Virus record (IMG/VR): IMGVR_UViG_3300005563_000062
Coordinates: 1-39,773 of that record
DNA: 39,773 bases
Reading direction: 5' to 3' (one strand)
From: a virus
Both the position numbers and the translations under genes were made by a program. Numbering within the stretch: position 1 is the stretch's first letter; every line of letters starts with the position of its first letter. Under the pieces are notes generated by a model. It saw nothing but the letters and a program-made list of their open reading frames with translations. It did no database searches and was not told where the DNA came from. Positions 1-5,906 of the stretch are shown one piece after another.

Positions 1-190
1 CCCAGCGGTCCTGCATGTCCATCATGCGTTCGACCTGATCGAGATTGGCACCTTGCCCGAGCGCGGCGAGCATGAGGGCGGCCGGCGAGCTCGCGGCCAG
101 CGCGCCAGGCTGCGCCACGACCGGAAGCGGCTCGGCTATCGGTTCAAGGTCGAGCATCGTGATCTGCTCGGGCTTCACGGCGGCATTCAT
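1..190 (-). CDS. ERF/RecT-type single-strand annealing protein, N-terminal fragment
   Basis: The gene runs leftward off the window, so only about 63 N-terminal residues are seen. The ATG at 190 is preceded by a GGAG box. The visible part has a low-complexity Ala/Pro/Leu lead-in followed by NLDQVERMMDMQDRW. This resembles the start of phage ERF-family recombinases, where a short linker leads into an 'LM.LQ.RWE' helix. Such proteins anneal single strands during phage recombination and genome circularisation. The position, at the far end of a pL-type leftward operon, suits a recombination gene. The identification rests on a short stretch; the conserved core lies outside the window. Confidence 0.5.
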   Translation of the reverse strand, partial: MNAAVKPEQITMLDLEPIAEPLPVVAQPGALAASSPAALMLAALGQGANLDQVERMMDMQDRW

Positions 191-218
191 GAGGTGGTGC
201 TCCGTTGAGGGGGTGGAA

Positions 219-572
219 TCAGGCGGTCGCTTTGGCCTGTTGTCTCGACTTGGCGGCTTCCGGCGACCAGACCCACAGCGCGTAGCCGACAGTCGCTTCC
301 TTGGCCTCGTGACTGGGGCTCCATGACGACAGCCACGCCTTGATCGCGCGCTTGGCCTTCACTGCATCAACGTCATCGCCAAACTCAGGGAACGCGCCGC
401 CCTCGTAGAACATGCGCATCGCTTCGGCCGTGAACTTGCGTGGCACTTCGGGCAGATCGCGACGCATGAAGTAGTCCTTGGCGTCGGCGCCAAATGCGCA
501 CTGCACATCAGTGAAGTCGGGGACAGGAAGGAACGTGAGGCCCTTCATCGTGACGCTGGGGGTTTTGCTCAT
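219..572 (-). CDS. Hypothetical phage early protein (117 aa)
   Basis: I do not recognise a family. The frame is open further upstream, but the start at 572 (MSKTPSVTMKGL) is chosen because AGGAG lies just ahead of it and the upstream codons read as low-quality Arg/Pro-rich sequence. The protein is soluble-looking, with aromatic residues spread along it (FTDVQCAFGADAKDYFMRRD, then AIKAWLSSWSPSH), and no membrane segment. It lies between the recombinase-like gene and two small membrane proteins in the leftward early operon, so it is probably an early accessory or recombination-associated protein. Confidence 0.7.
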   Translation of the reverse strand: MSKTPSVTMKGLTFLPVPDFTDVQCAFGADAKDYFMRRDLPEVPRKFTAEAMRMFYEGGAFPEFGDDVDAVKAKRAIKAWLSSWSPSHEAKEATVGYALWVWSPEAAKSRQQAKATA

Positions 573-652
573 TGGGTGCTCCTGTTGCTGGGATGGGTGG
601 GGCGGCGTTGCATCCCCCGCGAGCCCGCAGAGGCGCCGGACCGTTGAAGGGG

Positions 653-781
653 TCAGGTCGGAATAGCGCGGGCGATCGTCACGACAACATGCGTCAGGAA
701 GATCACTCCGAGGGTGAAGCCGACGGTGACGAGCAGCGCGTCGCGCAGTTCCCACTCGTCGGACTGGTTGTTGTCGTTCAT
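653..781 (-). CDS. Small single-pass membrane protein (42 aa)
   Basis: A 42-residue frame starting MNDNNQSDEWELRDALL. It has a polar, acidic N-terminus of about 14 residues followed by one hydrophobic helix (about residues 15-38: LLVTVGFTLGVIFLTHVVVT). Only five bases separate it from the next small membrane gene upstream (786-941), and both run leftward. Function unknown. Small membrane proteins in early operons can be exclusion or membrane-targeting factors, but nothing here selects among the options. The hydrophobic segment and tight operon packing support a real gene. Confidence 0.55.
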   Translation of the reverse strand: MNDNNQSDEWELRDALLVTVGFTLGVIFLTHVVVTIARAIPT

Positions 782-785
782 GGCT

Positions 786-941
786 TCACCCGATGTGGAT
801 GGGGAGGAAGGTGATCAGCGCGGAGAAGATCAGCGCGACGATCACGATCACCGCCGCGGTGCCGGGCCCGCGCTTCAACAGCGCGCGCTCCCAGTTGCGC
901 AGCGCGCCCATGCGGGTGCGGGTGTGGATGACGTGGCGCAT
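786..941 (-). CDS. Small basic membrane protein (51 aa)
   Basis: The start at 941 (MRHVIHTRTRMGALRNWERALLK) has GAGG upstream. The N-terminal half is strongly basic and would stay in the cytoplasm by the positive-inside rule. A hydrophobic C-terminal helix follows (about residues 29-47, AAVIVIVALIFSALITFLP). It lies between the 42-aa membrane protein and the SGNH lipoprotein gene in the leftward operon. A holin-like role is possible from shape alone, but one helix and an early-operon position make that weak. Function unknown. Confidence 0.55.
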   Translation of the reverse strand: MRHVIHTRTRMGALRNWERALLKRGPGTAAVIVIVALIFSALITFLPIHIG

Positions 942-949
942 GGCGTTCC

Positions 950-1555
950 TCACTTGCAGATGCGGGATGCGATGGCGTCGCCGATCGCGGGGCCGACGAG
1001 ACGGTTGGTGACCTGCTCGCGCAGCCACTCGTCGGGGTGGTAGGTGTCGGGGACGTGCTGCTCCCATCCCGGCTGGGACCGCACCCAGGCAGAGACGTCG
1101 ATCAGCGGTCGTCCGAGTTCAGCCGCGACCTCACGCACTGCTGGCGCGTAACCGTCCAGCGTGGGGTTCGGGGTCTCGAAGATCGTCGTGTTGGCGCGGC
1201 GCAGAGCGGCCTTGAAGACCTCGACGCTCACGCTCTGGTGCTGGTCGTTGATGCCGTAGTTGCTCACCGTCGTGGCGCTAGGCTTCACGAGTTCCACGCG
1301 CATCTGTTCCGCCGTGGTGCCGCTGACGCCCAGGTTCTCCACCACGACGCGGCCCGCGCCGAAGCGCTGGTCCATGTAGCGCTGCAGATTCGACCCCTGC
1401 TGCTCCTGAGTGGAATCGCCGAACATCTGCACGACGACCGGAACGCAGGCGCTTTGCGGTTGGGCGGCTTCCGGAGCGTCGCTACCGCCGCCGCCGCAGG
1501 CCACAACCAAGCCGGTCATGACGGCGACGACGATACTGTTAGTGGTGGCTCTCAT
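950..1555 (-). CDS. SGNH/GDSL-family esterase lipoprotein
   Basis: Predicted secreted hydrolase of 201 aa. It has a lipoprotein signal peptide (hydrophobic residues 8-19, lipobox VVAC with Cys20) followed by a Gly-rich linker. The residue after Cys20 is not Asp, which is usual for outer-membrane sorting. The SGNH blocks are in order: FGDST with nucleophile Ser48; GVSGTT around Gly76-Thr81; YGIND with Asn103; DTYHP with Asp170 and His173. The family hydrolyses ester bonds, often O-acetyl groups on polysaccharides. Its start overlaps the stop of the coiled-coil gene by ATGA. It is clearly related to the esterase at 2343-3050. Inference: it edits a cell-surface glycan early in infection. Confidence 0.85.
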   Translation of the reverse strand: MRATTNSIVVAVMTGLVVACGGGGSDAPEAAQPQSACVPVVVQMFGDSTQEQQGSNLQRYMDQRFGAGRVVVENLGVSGTTAEQMRVELVKPSATTVSNYGINDQHQSVSVEVFKAALRRANTTIFETPNPTLDGYAPAVREVAAELGRPLIDVSAWVRSQPGWEQHVPDTYHPDEWLREQVTNRLVGPAIGDAIASRICK

Positions 1556-1911
1556 GCGGCCTCCGGAGAATCGTTGGTGGTAGGGAACTGAACGATCACA
1601 GCGGTCTGGCGCTGGAGACGTTCGAACATCTGTAGGTTGCTGATGCGCTGCAGACGCTCGTCTTCGATCCGATTGCGGATTGCAGATACACGATTCTCTT
1701 GTTCATGGCGCTTGGATGCCATCGCATCACGCTCGCGCAATGCATTCAGCGAATTCGCCAAGTACTGAGCTTTGGAGAAAGACACCTCAGCTTCGTCGGA
1801 CAGTCCGCGCTGTTCGATGAAGATCGCATCGAGACGGCTGACCTCGCTGGTCAACATGTCCAGGGTCCGCTGCTCCAACGCGAGCTCTTCTTGAAGGGAT
1901 TCGACTTCCAT
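1552..1911 (-). CDS. Coiled-coil hypothetical protein (119 aa)
   Basis: Starts MEVESLQEELALEQ and is nearly all charged helix with heptad spacing of Leu/Ile/Val through about residues 3-100. No signal peptide or membrane segment. It is translationally coupled to the esterase lipoprotein (ATGA overlap at 1552-1555). No family recognised. A structural or partner-binding role is likely from the coiled coil alone. Confidence 0.7.
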   Translation of the reverse strand: MEVESLQEELALEQRTLDMLTSEVSRLDAIFIEQRGLSDEAEVSFSKAQYLANSLNALRERDAMASKRHEQENRVSAIRNRIEDERLQRISNLQMFERLQRQTAVIVQFPTTNDSPEAA

Positions 1912-1964
1912 GCCGCACTCCTGTTAGAACTCCACTCGCCAGCCGCGCAGGCTGGCGGCTGGGG

Positions 1965-2219
1965 TCAGTCTTCTTGTTGACTCAGCTTGTATGCGCGCTG
2001 GTCGTGCTTGATGGTATTGACCGCCTGTCGGCGGCCCACGCGCTGCACCAGCTCGCGCCGCATCTGCTTCTCAGGCGCCGCCTGATGCAGCACGAAGCCG
2101 AAGTCCGCGCCGCCCGGCGATCGCGCCGGCTGCGCCTTCTTGTGTCCGGCCTTGTGGTACCGGCCCGGGCCCTTCTTCGTTGCGCTCGGCTGACGGTTGG
2201 TGATCAGGTAGTTCTGCAT
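1965..2219 (-). CDS. Basic first gene of the leftward operon (84 aa); possible antiterminator-position protein
   Basis: Highly basic protein. The N-terminal half has many Lys/His/Pro/Gly residues (TKKGPGRYHKAGHKK), and a stretch MRRELVQRVGRRQ lies near the middle. GGAG precedes the ATG at 2219. It is the first gene behind pL, the place lambda uses for N. The arginine-rich stretch and a 5-bp/5-nt hairpin in its leader would suit an RNA-binding antiterminator, but this is positional inference only; no N-family match is claimed. It could equally be a DNA-binding accessory protein. Confidence 0.6.
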   Translation of the reverse strand: MQNYLITNRQPSATKKGPGRYHKAGHKKAQPARSPGGADFGFVLHQAAPEKQMRRELVQRVGRRQAVNTIKHDQRAYKLSQQED

Positions 2220-2234
2220 CTGGACTCTCCAGTT

Positions 2235-2249
2235 GCCGCGTCAGGCGGC
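2235..2249 (-). promoter_or_regulatory. boxB-like hairpin in the pL leader
   Basis: On the leftward transcript, GCCGC-CTGAC-GCGGC forms a perfect 5-bp stem with a 5-nt loop, the same geometry as lambdoid boxB. It lies between pL and the first gene. No clear boxA was seen upstream, and no matching hairpin was found in the short pR leader, so a nut-site role is only a suggestion. Confidence 0.3.
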
Positions 2250-2279
2250 TTGTTGTTGAAAAATTAACCGTTTGTGCAT

Positions 2280-2293
2280 AGCCATTATCGGCT
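2280..2293. promoter_or_regulatory. Repressor operator OL1 (AGCC-N6-GGCT)
   Basis: AGCCATTATCGGCT, an inverted repeat with arms AGCC/GGCT and a 6-base centre. The same pattern occurs four times, only in the two control regions flanking the repressor gene. It overlaps the pL -10 box. Confidence 0.75.
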
Positions 2294-2311
2294 TGCATGG
2301 CCGAATGTCAA
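2284..2311 (-). promoter_or_regulatory. Promoter pL (leftward early)
   Basis: On the minus strand there is a perfect sigma70 -35 box TTGACA (2311-2306), a 16-base spacer and a -10 box GATAAT (2289-2284). It points into the leftward operon beginning at 2219. One repressor operator (2280-2293) covers the -10 box and another (2311-2324) abuts the -35 box, so it should be silent in the lysogen. Confidence 0.8.
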
Positions 2312-2324
2312 GCCATAAACGGCT
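2311..2324. promoter_or_regulatory. Repressor operator OL2
   Basis: AGCCATAAACGGCT, same inverted repeat as OL1, with centres 31 bases apart. Read on the opposite strand with flanks (CATAGCC...GGCTTG), it matches OL1 at nearly all arm positions. It touches the pL -35 box. Confidence 0.75.
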
Positions 2325-2342
2325 ATGAGCGAGCAAAATTTT

Positions 2343-3050
2343 TTAGGTGCAGAAGTGGCGGACCTGTTCCACGACTGCGGGCGCTAGGCTGTTGCTAACA
2401 ATCAGCTCATACATCCGCTCGGTTGGGTGATAGTGGTCTGGGATCAGAAGGGGCCACGTCAACATGCGTTTTGTATAGGCGTGCACGTCGGCGACCGGTA
2501 CGCCGCGGCGCTGAGCCTCATCGCGCATCGCCTGCGCATATGGGCGCACGTCGTAGTTTTTTGTCACGACGTTTGGCGTCTCGAAGACAAGTCGACCAGG
2601 CGGATTAGCCAACTGGCTCAGCGCTGCCCGATATTGGGTAAGGTCAGAATCCCGCGCGTCGTTGATGCCGTGGTTGATCACCACAACATCAGCGACTGCC
2701 GGCTGTGGCCACCGGGCGTTCTTCCCGTCCGCACCTTCCACAAGCTGAAGCAGGGTGGTTCCAGACACTCCCCGTCCTTCGACGACAACCCGGCCCTTCC
2801 CGAAGGCAAGGTCGAGTTGTCTCTGAAGAAGCTTCTCCGGTGTCCTGCCACCGATGCGATGTTTTGAGCCATCCCACCCAGCTTGCGTCGAGTCTCCGAA
2901 GAGTTGGACGGTGATGACCCTAGGAAGCCTACAGTCAGTGACTGTAGGCTGGTCCGGGGCCATGTACAGCCAAGGGCGGGAGATGAGGAGGAGCCCCATG
3001 GAAGTGGCCGCCGCTACGCCCCATCGGTATCGAGCCAGCAGCGCCATCAT
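2343..3050 (-). CDS. Membrane-anchored SGNH esterase in the rexAB position; candidate lysogenic conversion gene
   Basis: The start at 3050 (MMALLARYRWG) overlaps the repressor stop by ATGA, which is why it is preferred over upstream in-frame codons. It gives 235 aa. Residues 11-23 form one hydrophobic helix after a short basic tail, a signal anchor or uncleaved signal peptide placing the enzyme in the periplasm. SGNH blocks: FGDST with Ser54; GVSGTT at 94-99; NHGIND with Asn130; DHYHP with Asp205 and His208. It is translationally coupled to the repressor and lies between the repressor and pL, exactly where lambda has rexAB. Inference: it is expressed in the lysogen and modifies the host surface, perhaps excluding related phage. 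The substrate is unknown. Confidence 0.85.
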   Translation of the reverse strand: MMALLARYRWGVAAATSMGLLLISRPWLYMAPDQPTVTDCRLPRVITVQLFGDSTQAGWDGSKHRIGGRTPEKLLQRQLDLAFGKGRVVVEGRGVSGTTLLQLVEGADGKNARWPQPAVADVVVINHGINDARDSDLTQYRAALSQLANPPGRLVFETPNVVTKNYDVRPYAQAMRDEAQRRGVPVADVHAYTKRMLTWPLLIPDHYHPTERMYELIVSNSLAPAVVEQVRHFCT

Positions 3051-3688
3051 GCCGGCCAATCCACACCCCGCATGACCGCAACCAGGACCAGCCCATCGGT
3101 CACGCTGTCCAGCGTCGCAAATCCTCGAGCCCTTGCTGTGGCTTGCCAACGGCCGCCAGCATCCAACTGATAGTCTCTTAGGTAGTGGTTGCCATCAGCA
3201 TCACGAACAAGCACGGGTCGCCCGGCTCGCGGCGTGGCCGATGCATCGAATCGAGCGATGCACCCCTTGTAGATTTCGGGCGACAACGCATCGTCGATGA
3301 CCTCCAGCTCGAACGGCTGGCTTAGATCTGCATCCATCAATCCCTCCCAGGTGAGTCTGCGAACCTCGATTGTCTGGCGGGCATGGCTCACAGAGTGAGC
3401 CATGCCCCGGGATAGGAGTCCGATGGGACCCTTCCCTTCTGCCAGACGTACGAACTCATGGGGAGGGAGATATAGCGAATCCACGTCGACGCCAAACGCT
3501 GACGCGATCCGGCGCAGGTTCTCTGCAACCGGATTGGACTCGCCGCGAATGATGCGCCCGATGGTTGTCTGAGCAATTCCCGTCCGCTTGGCTACTGCTG
3601 GCTGGCTGCTCAGTTCAATGTGTGACGACATCAGATACGCGATGTTCGAGCCTACGTTTGGGTTCGGTGCGATCTTGTGTTTAGCCAT
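3047..3688 (-). CDS. cI: Phage repressor, HTH_XRE with degenerate S24/LexA-like C-terminal domain
   Basis: 213 aa. The N-terminal helix-turn-helix covers about residues 25-80 (QPAVAKRTGIAQTTIGRIIRG, then a Cro/CI-type tail). The C-terminal half is S24-like: FELEVIDDALSPEI, then GCIARFDASATPRAGRPVLVRD. In self-cleaving members the motif is usually D-S-M-x-P with a later catalytic Lys. Here the Ser position is Ala (DDALSP) and the Lys region reads HYLRDY, so autocleavage looks lost. It should bind the four AGCC-N6-GGCT sites. There is no clear Shine-Dalgarno before the ATG at 3688, so a leaderless transcript from a maintenance promoter (as for lambda cI) is possible. Confidence 0.9.
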   Translation of the reverse strand: MAKHKIAPNPNVGSNIAYLMSSHIELSSQPAVAKRTGIAQTTIGRIIRGESNPVAENLRRIASAFGVDVDSLYLPPHEFVRLAEGKGPIGLLSRGMAHSVSHARQTIEVRRLTWEGLMDADLSQPFELEVIDDALSPEIYKGCIARFDASATPRAGRPVLVRDADGNHYLRDYQLDAGGRWQATARARGFATLDSVTDGLVLVAVMRGVDWPA

Positions 3689-3712
3689 ATGAGGATAGTC
3701 GCGCAGACATCA

Positions 3713-3726
3713 AGCCATGTGTGGCT
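3713..3726. promoter_or_regulatory. Repressor operator OR1
   Basis: AGCCATGTGTGGCT within the longer perfect palindrome CAAGCCA-TGTG-TGGCTTG (3711-3728). Its right end shares one base with the pR -35 box. Confidence 0.75.
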
Positions 3727-3754
3727 TGCAAGTGGAGCCATTAACGGCTAGGAT
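3726..3754 (+). promoter_or_regulatory. Promoter pR (rightward early)
   Basis: TTGCAA (3726-3731), a 17-base spacer and TAGGAT (3749-3754). The start point would fall near 3761, just before the AAGGAG box (3766-3771) of the Cro-like gene. OR2 lies in the spacer and OR1 at the -35 box, so repressor binding should block it. Confidence 0.7.
3736..3749. promoter_or_regulatory. Repressor operator OR2
   Basis: AGCCATTAACGGCT, lying inside the pR spacer, with its centre 23 bases from OR1. A half-site AGCCAT also occurs at the repressor start codon (3683-3688) and might be a third weak site. Confidence 0.75.
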
Positions 3755-3778
3755 CGGGTGTCCTCAAGGAGCACATGA

Positions 3779-4009
3779 ATGAGCACCCAAGTCGAACCGA
3801 TCCTTTCCTTCGTGCGCCGCAAGCTGGAGGAGTGCCGTGGCACTTGGGTCAGCGTTTCGGCAGAAAGCGGAGTGCCGTACCACACCCTGACCAAGATCGC
3901 CCAAGGCCAGGTCGAGAACCCGCGCATCGATACCGTCCAGCGGCTCGTCAATCACTTCAGCGGCGTCGAGACCGCCGAATCCACTGCCTCTGGTGCCTCG
4001 GAGGGCTGA
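3779..4009 (+). CDS. cro: Cro-like regulator
   Basis: 76-aa single-domain DNA-binding protein. Helix-turn-helix at about residues 20-60 (WVSVSAESGVPYHTLTKIAQ, then NPRIDTVQRLVNHF), followed by a short Ser/Ala/Glu tail. AAGGAG at 3766-3771 fits the ATG at 3779; a second ATG four bases upstream is in another frame. It is the first gene behind pR and diverges from the repressor across the shared operators, the classical cro position. It would repress the repressor promoter and set up lytic growth. Confidence 0.85.
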   Translation: MSTQVEPILSFVRRKLEECRGTWVSVSAESGVPYHTLTKIAQGQVENPRIDTVQRLVNHFSGVETAESTASGASEG

Positions 4010-4012
4010 GCC

Positions 4013-4179
4013 ATGGCTGAAAGCTGCGCCAGCACCCTGACGCTTCGCGCAACCAGCCGCCCAACGATGGCCAGAGCCTGCAGCCGCTGGATCAGCGCTG
4101 GATCAGCATCGGCGCGACGGATCTGCAGCGCGGCTTCATGGCCGTGATTCGCGGCATCGCCCAGCCGACCACGTTCTAA
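4013..4179 (+). pseudogene. Frameshifted small early gene
   Basis: A GGAGGG box (4000-4005) and an ATG at 4013 follow Cro closely, but the frame opened by that ATG does not give a phage-like product. The -1 frame from 4021 reads [11 protein letters not shown]..., then [19 protein letters not shown], ending TTF at a TAA (4177-4179). That frame looks like a compact phage early protein and has no start of its own. One extra A in the AAA run at 4020-4022 would join ATG-GCT-GAA to it, giving 55 aa. So this is a one-base deletion, a base-calling error in a short homopolymer, or a programmed -1 shift. Confidence 0.5.
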
Positions 4180-4196
4180 GCCATGTCGCGCGGCGC

Positions 4197-4331
4197 TCAC
4201 CTCTCCTCCCTCAGCCTAGCGGCGAGCTCTGGCTCTCCTGCTTGGGCGAGTTGTCGCGCGACAAGTTCCAGCATTTCGCAGTATTTCAGGTATGCCCATT
4301 CGACGTCCTCTGGGGTGATCAGTCTCTTCAT
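4197..4331 (-). CDS. Small antisense-oriented protein (44 aa) inside the rightward operon
   Basis: The start at 4331 (MKRLITPEDVEWAYLKYCEM) has an AAAGGA box at good spacing, and the product ends LAARLREER. It is helical, charged and protein-like, whereas the opposite-strand reading here is Ser-rich nonsense. It opposes every other gene of the pR operon and diverges from the gene at 4480. A leftward transcript through it would also run antisense to cro and into the repressor, as lambda pRE does. Function unknown. Confidence 0.5.
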   Translation of the reverse strand: MKRLITPEDVEWAYLKYCEMLELVARQLAQAGEPELAARLREER

Positions 4332-4371
4332 CTGTTCCTTTCGCGCCGCCTGTGGCGAGCGCATGACTCGT

Positions 4372-4385
4372 GATGCCGCGGCATC
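4372..4385. promoter_or_regulatory. 14-bp perfect palindrome in a divergent gene gap
   Basis: GATGCCG-CGGCATC, a perfect inverted repeat between the leftward 44-aa gene and the rightward gene at 4480. Possible operator for a regulator of either direction; no binding protein is identified. Confidence 0.35.
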
Positions 4386-4479
4386 GCTTTTCCCCATTGC
4401 GGATGCAACGGTGAATCGGGTTGTGCGCTCACCAGAGGCCGTCGAGCTTCCGCCCTTCAACAACGCAATGGGGATTGCC

Positions 4480-4839
4480 ATGAGAGAGAGTCTGAAACCG
4501 AAGCTCGGGAAACCGCGCGATACCGCAGGAAACCGTGAGCGATCGGATGAGTTCGCCATCGAGTTCCTGACGCCGACGCAACTCGCGTCGTTCACTGCGA
4601 TCAAGGTCATGGACGAGGTCATGTGCGCCAATGCGCTCGATGACCAGACCACCGCCAAGTTGATCGGCAAGTCCAAGGGCGACTTCTCGAAGGTGCGTCG
4701 ATCACGCATCGACGACATGTGCCGGACCATCGCCGCGCTGACCCGGATCAAGGGTCATGCCGGGCTTATCCAGAAGATCGCCCATGACGCCGGAGTCACG
4801 CTACTTCGTCGCCCTCGGCGAAAAGGAGGACGAGCATGA
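4480..4839 (+). CDS. Hypothetical regulator-like protein in the cII position (119 aa)
   Basis: Start chosen at 4480 (MRESLKPKLGKPRD) because GGGGA precedes it; the frame is open back to 4363 (159 aa) and that start cannot be excluded. The product is basic with a helical core (LTPTQLASFTAIKVMDEVM, then TTAKLIGKSKGDFSKVRRSR), which could hold a helix-turn-helix, and a basic tail. It follows cro and is coupled to the next gene by ATGA. The position matches lambda cII, but family membership is not shown. Confidence 0.6.
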   Translation: MRESLKPKLGKPRDTAGNRERSDEFAIEFLTPTQLASFTAIKVMDEVMCANALDDQTTAKLIGKSKGDFSKVRRSRIDDMCRTIAALTRIKGHAGLIQKIAHDAGVTLLRRPRRKGGRA

Positions 4840-5123
4840 CCAACATCCACGCCCGGAACCGGGTCGCCCAGCATTACTGTGAACTCAATGGCGTTACTGA
4901 AGAGGAGCGAGTCGCTCTCATCGCTTCGCTGTATCACTGCTCTGAGCGGATGGTGCTTGAGGTCGTCACCGCAAGAGCAGTGTGCGAGTACTTGCATGCT
5001 CTGGGTATCACCCACGAGCCCGCACTTGAGGTGTTGATCGCTGCCGCGCGCAAGTTCCACATCCCGACCGAAGCGCTGCAATTGGCGGTCGACGAGCACC
5101 TGCTTTCCGTGGAGGCGTCATGA
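4836..5123 (+). CDS. Hypothetical early protein (95 aa)
   Basis: The ATG at 4836 is inside the stop overlap of the previous gene and has a strong AAGGAGG box. The protein is acidic and helical (VTEEERVALIASLYHCSERM, then HEPALEVLIAAARKFHI). No known family recognised. Overlapping ATGA junctions on both sides support real translation within the operon. Confidence 0.7.
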   Translation: MTNIHARNRVAQHYCELNGVTEEERVALIASLYHCSERMVLEVVTARAVCEYLHALGITHEPALEVLIAAARKFHIPTEALQLAVDEHLLSVEAS

Positions 5124-5395
5124 CCATCAGGGCCGGAGACCTCGCCGAAGTCATCGGCGGAATGCTCGGCGAGAAGAGTCCCAACCTGGGCCTCATCGTC
5201 CGCGTGAAGGAGTTCCGCGGCGAGCACTCGCAGTTCGGCCGCATCTGGAGGTGCGAGGCCGAGTTCGCTGAGCGCGGACAGCCGGGCGTCAACGTTCCCG
5301 ACGGAGCGGTCGACTTCGCCCAGGACTGGCTCCGCAAGATCGAGCCGCCGAAGCAGTCCACCACGGACAAGACCGAGCGCGAGGTTTCGGCATGA
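5120..5395 (+). CDS. Hypothetical early protein with small beta-barrel look (91 aa)
   Basis: Starts MTIRAGDLAEVIGGMLGEKSPNLGLIVRVKEFRGEHS. This beta-rich pattern with Gly turns recalls small SH3/KOW-like domains of phage accessory proteins. The Glu/Lys-rich C-terminus is probably disordered. Coupled to both neighbours by four-base overlaps. Function unknown. Confidence 0.7.
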   Translation: MTIRAGDLAEVIGGMLGEKSPNLGLIVRVKEFRGEHSQFGRIWRCEAEFAERGQPGVNVPDGAVDFAQDWLRKIEPPKQSTTDKTEREVSA

Positions 5396-5676
5396 ACTCC
5401 GCCTTCAGCCCCAACTACCAGTCGGTCCTGCCGTCTGAGGTCGCGAAGCGTGAGCCAGTGACTCCGGAACTGACCATCCTGCAAGGCACGGTGCTGGACT
5501 TCATCCGCGACTTCCGTCGCTCACACCAGATGCCACCCACCCGCGCCGAGATCGCGCGGCACTTCAAGTGGGCCTCGGCCAATGCCGCCGAATGCCACCT
5601 CCGCGCCCTTGAGAAGAAGGGCGCCATTCGACTCTCCGCGACTCCTCGCGGCATCTTCGACCTGGAGACAGCATGA
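5392..5676 (+). CDS. Stand-alone LexA-type winged-helix DNA-binding protein
   Basis: 94 aa. Residues about 25-90 read like the LexA N-terminal domain: LTILQGTVLDFIRDF, MPPTRAEIARHFKWAS, NAAECHLRALEKKGAI and a closing RGI. The LexA peptidase and dimerisation domain is absent, so it cannot be cleaved in the SOS response. It may regulate phage genes or occupy host LexA-type sites. It is coupled to its neighbours in the early operon by ATGA overlaps. The fold assignment is strong by motif; the target is unknown. Confidence 0.8.
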   Translation: MNSAFSPNYQSVLPSEVAKREPVTPELTILQGTVLDFIRDFRRSHQMPPTRAEIARHFKWASANAAECHLRALEKKGAIRLSATPRGIFDLETA

Positions 5677-5903
5677 ACGACGACGACTCCATCAAGCCCG
5701 TCACGGTGGCTAATCTGGTCGCCCACCTGCAGACGTTTCCACCGTACCTGCCGGTGGCCTTCCAGCGATTCAGTGAGGCGTGCCTCTTGGAACTCGACGA
5801 CCTCAAGGTGGAGTTGGCTCAGCCGCCGCGACCGGATGGCTGGGTCCACGACGCCCGTCCTGACAAGCCTTGCCAGGACTACCTAATCTTCCCCGGGAAT
5901 TGA
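5673..5903 (+). CDS. Hypothetical early protein (76 aa)
   Basis: Begins MNDDDSIKPVTVANLVAHLQ and has an acidic middle (LELDDLKVELAQP). It resembles short phage early proteins of about 70-80 aa that follow regulatory genes, without a known function. Coupled to the LexA-like gene by a four-base overlap. Confidence 0.65.
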   Translation: MNDDDSIKPVTVANLVAHLQTFPPYLPVAFQRFSEACLLELDDLKVELAQPPRPDGWVHDARPDKPCQDYLIFPGN

Positions 5904-5906
5904 GCC

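Noticed and set aside
4183-4479. Upstream extension of the gene at 4480 back to ATG 4183
   Set aside because: That part has no ribosome site, reads as Ser/Ala-rich nonsense, and lies antisense to a better small gene.
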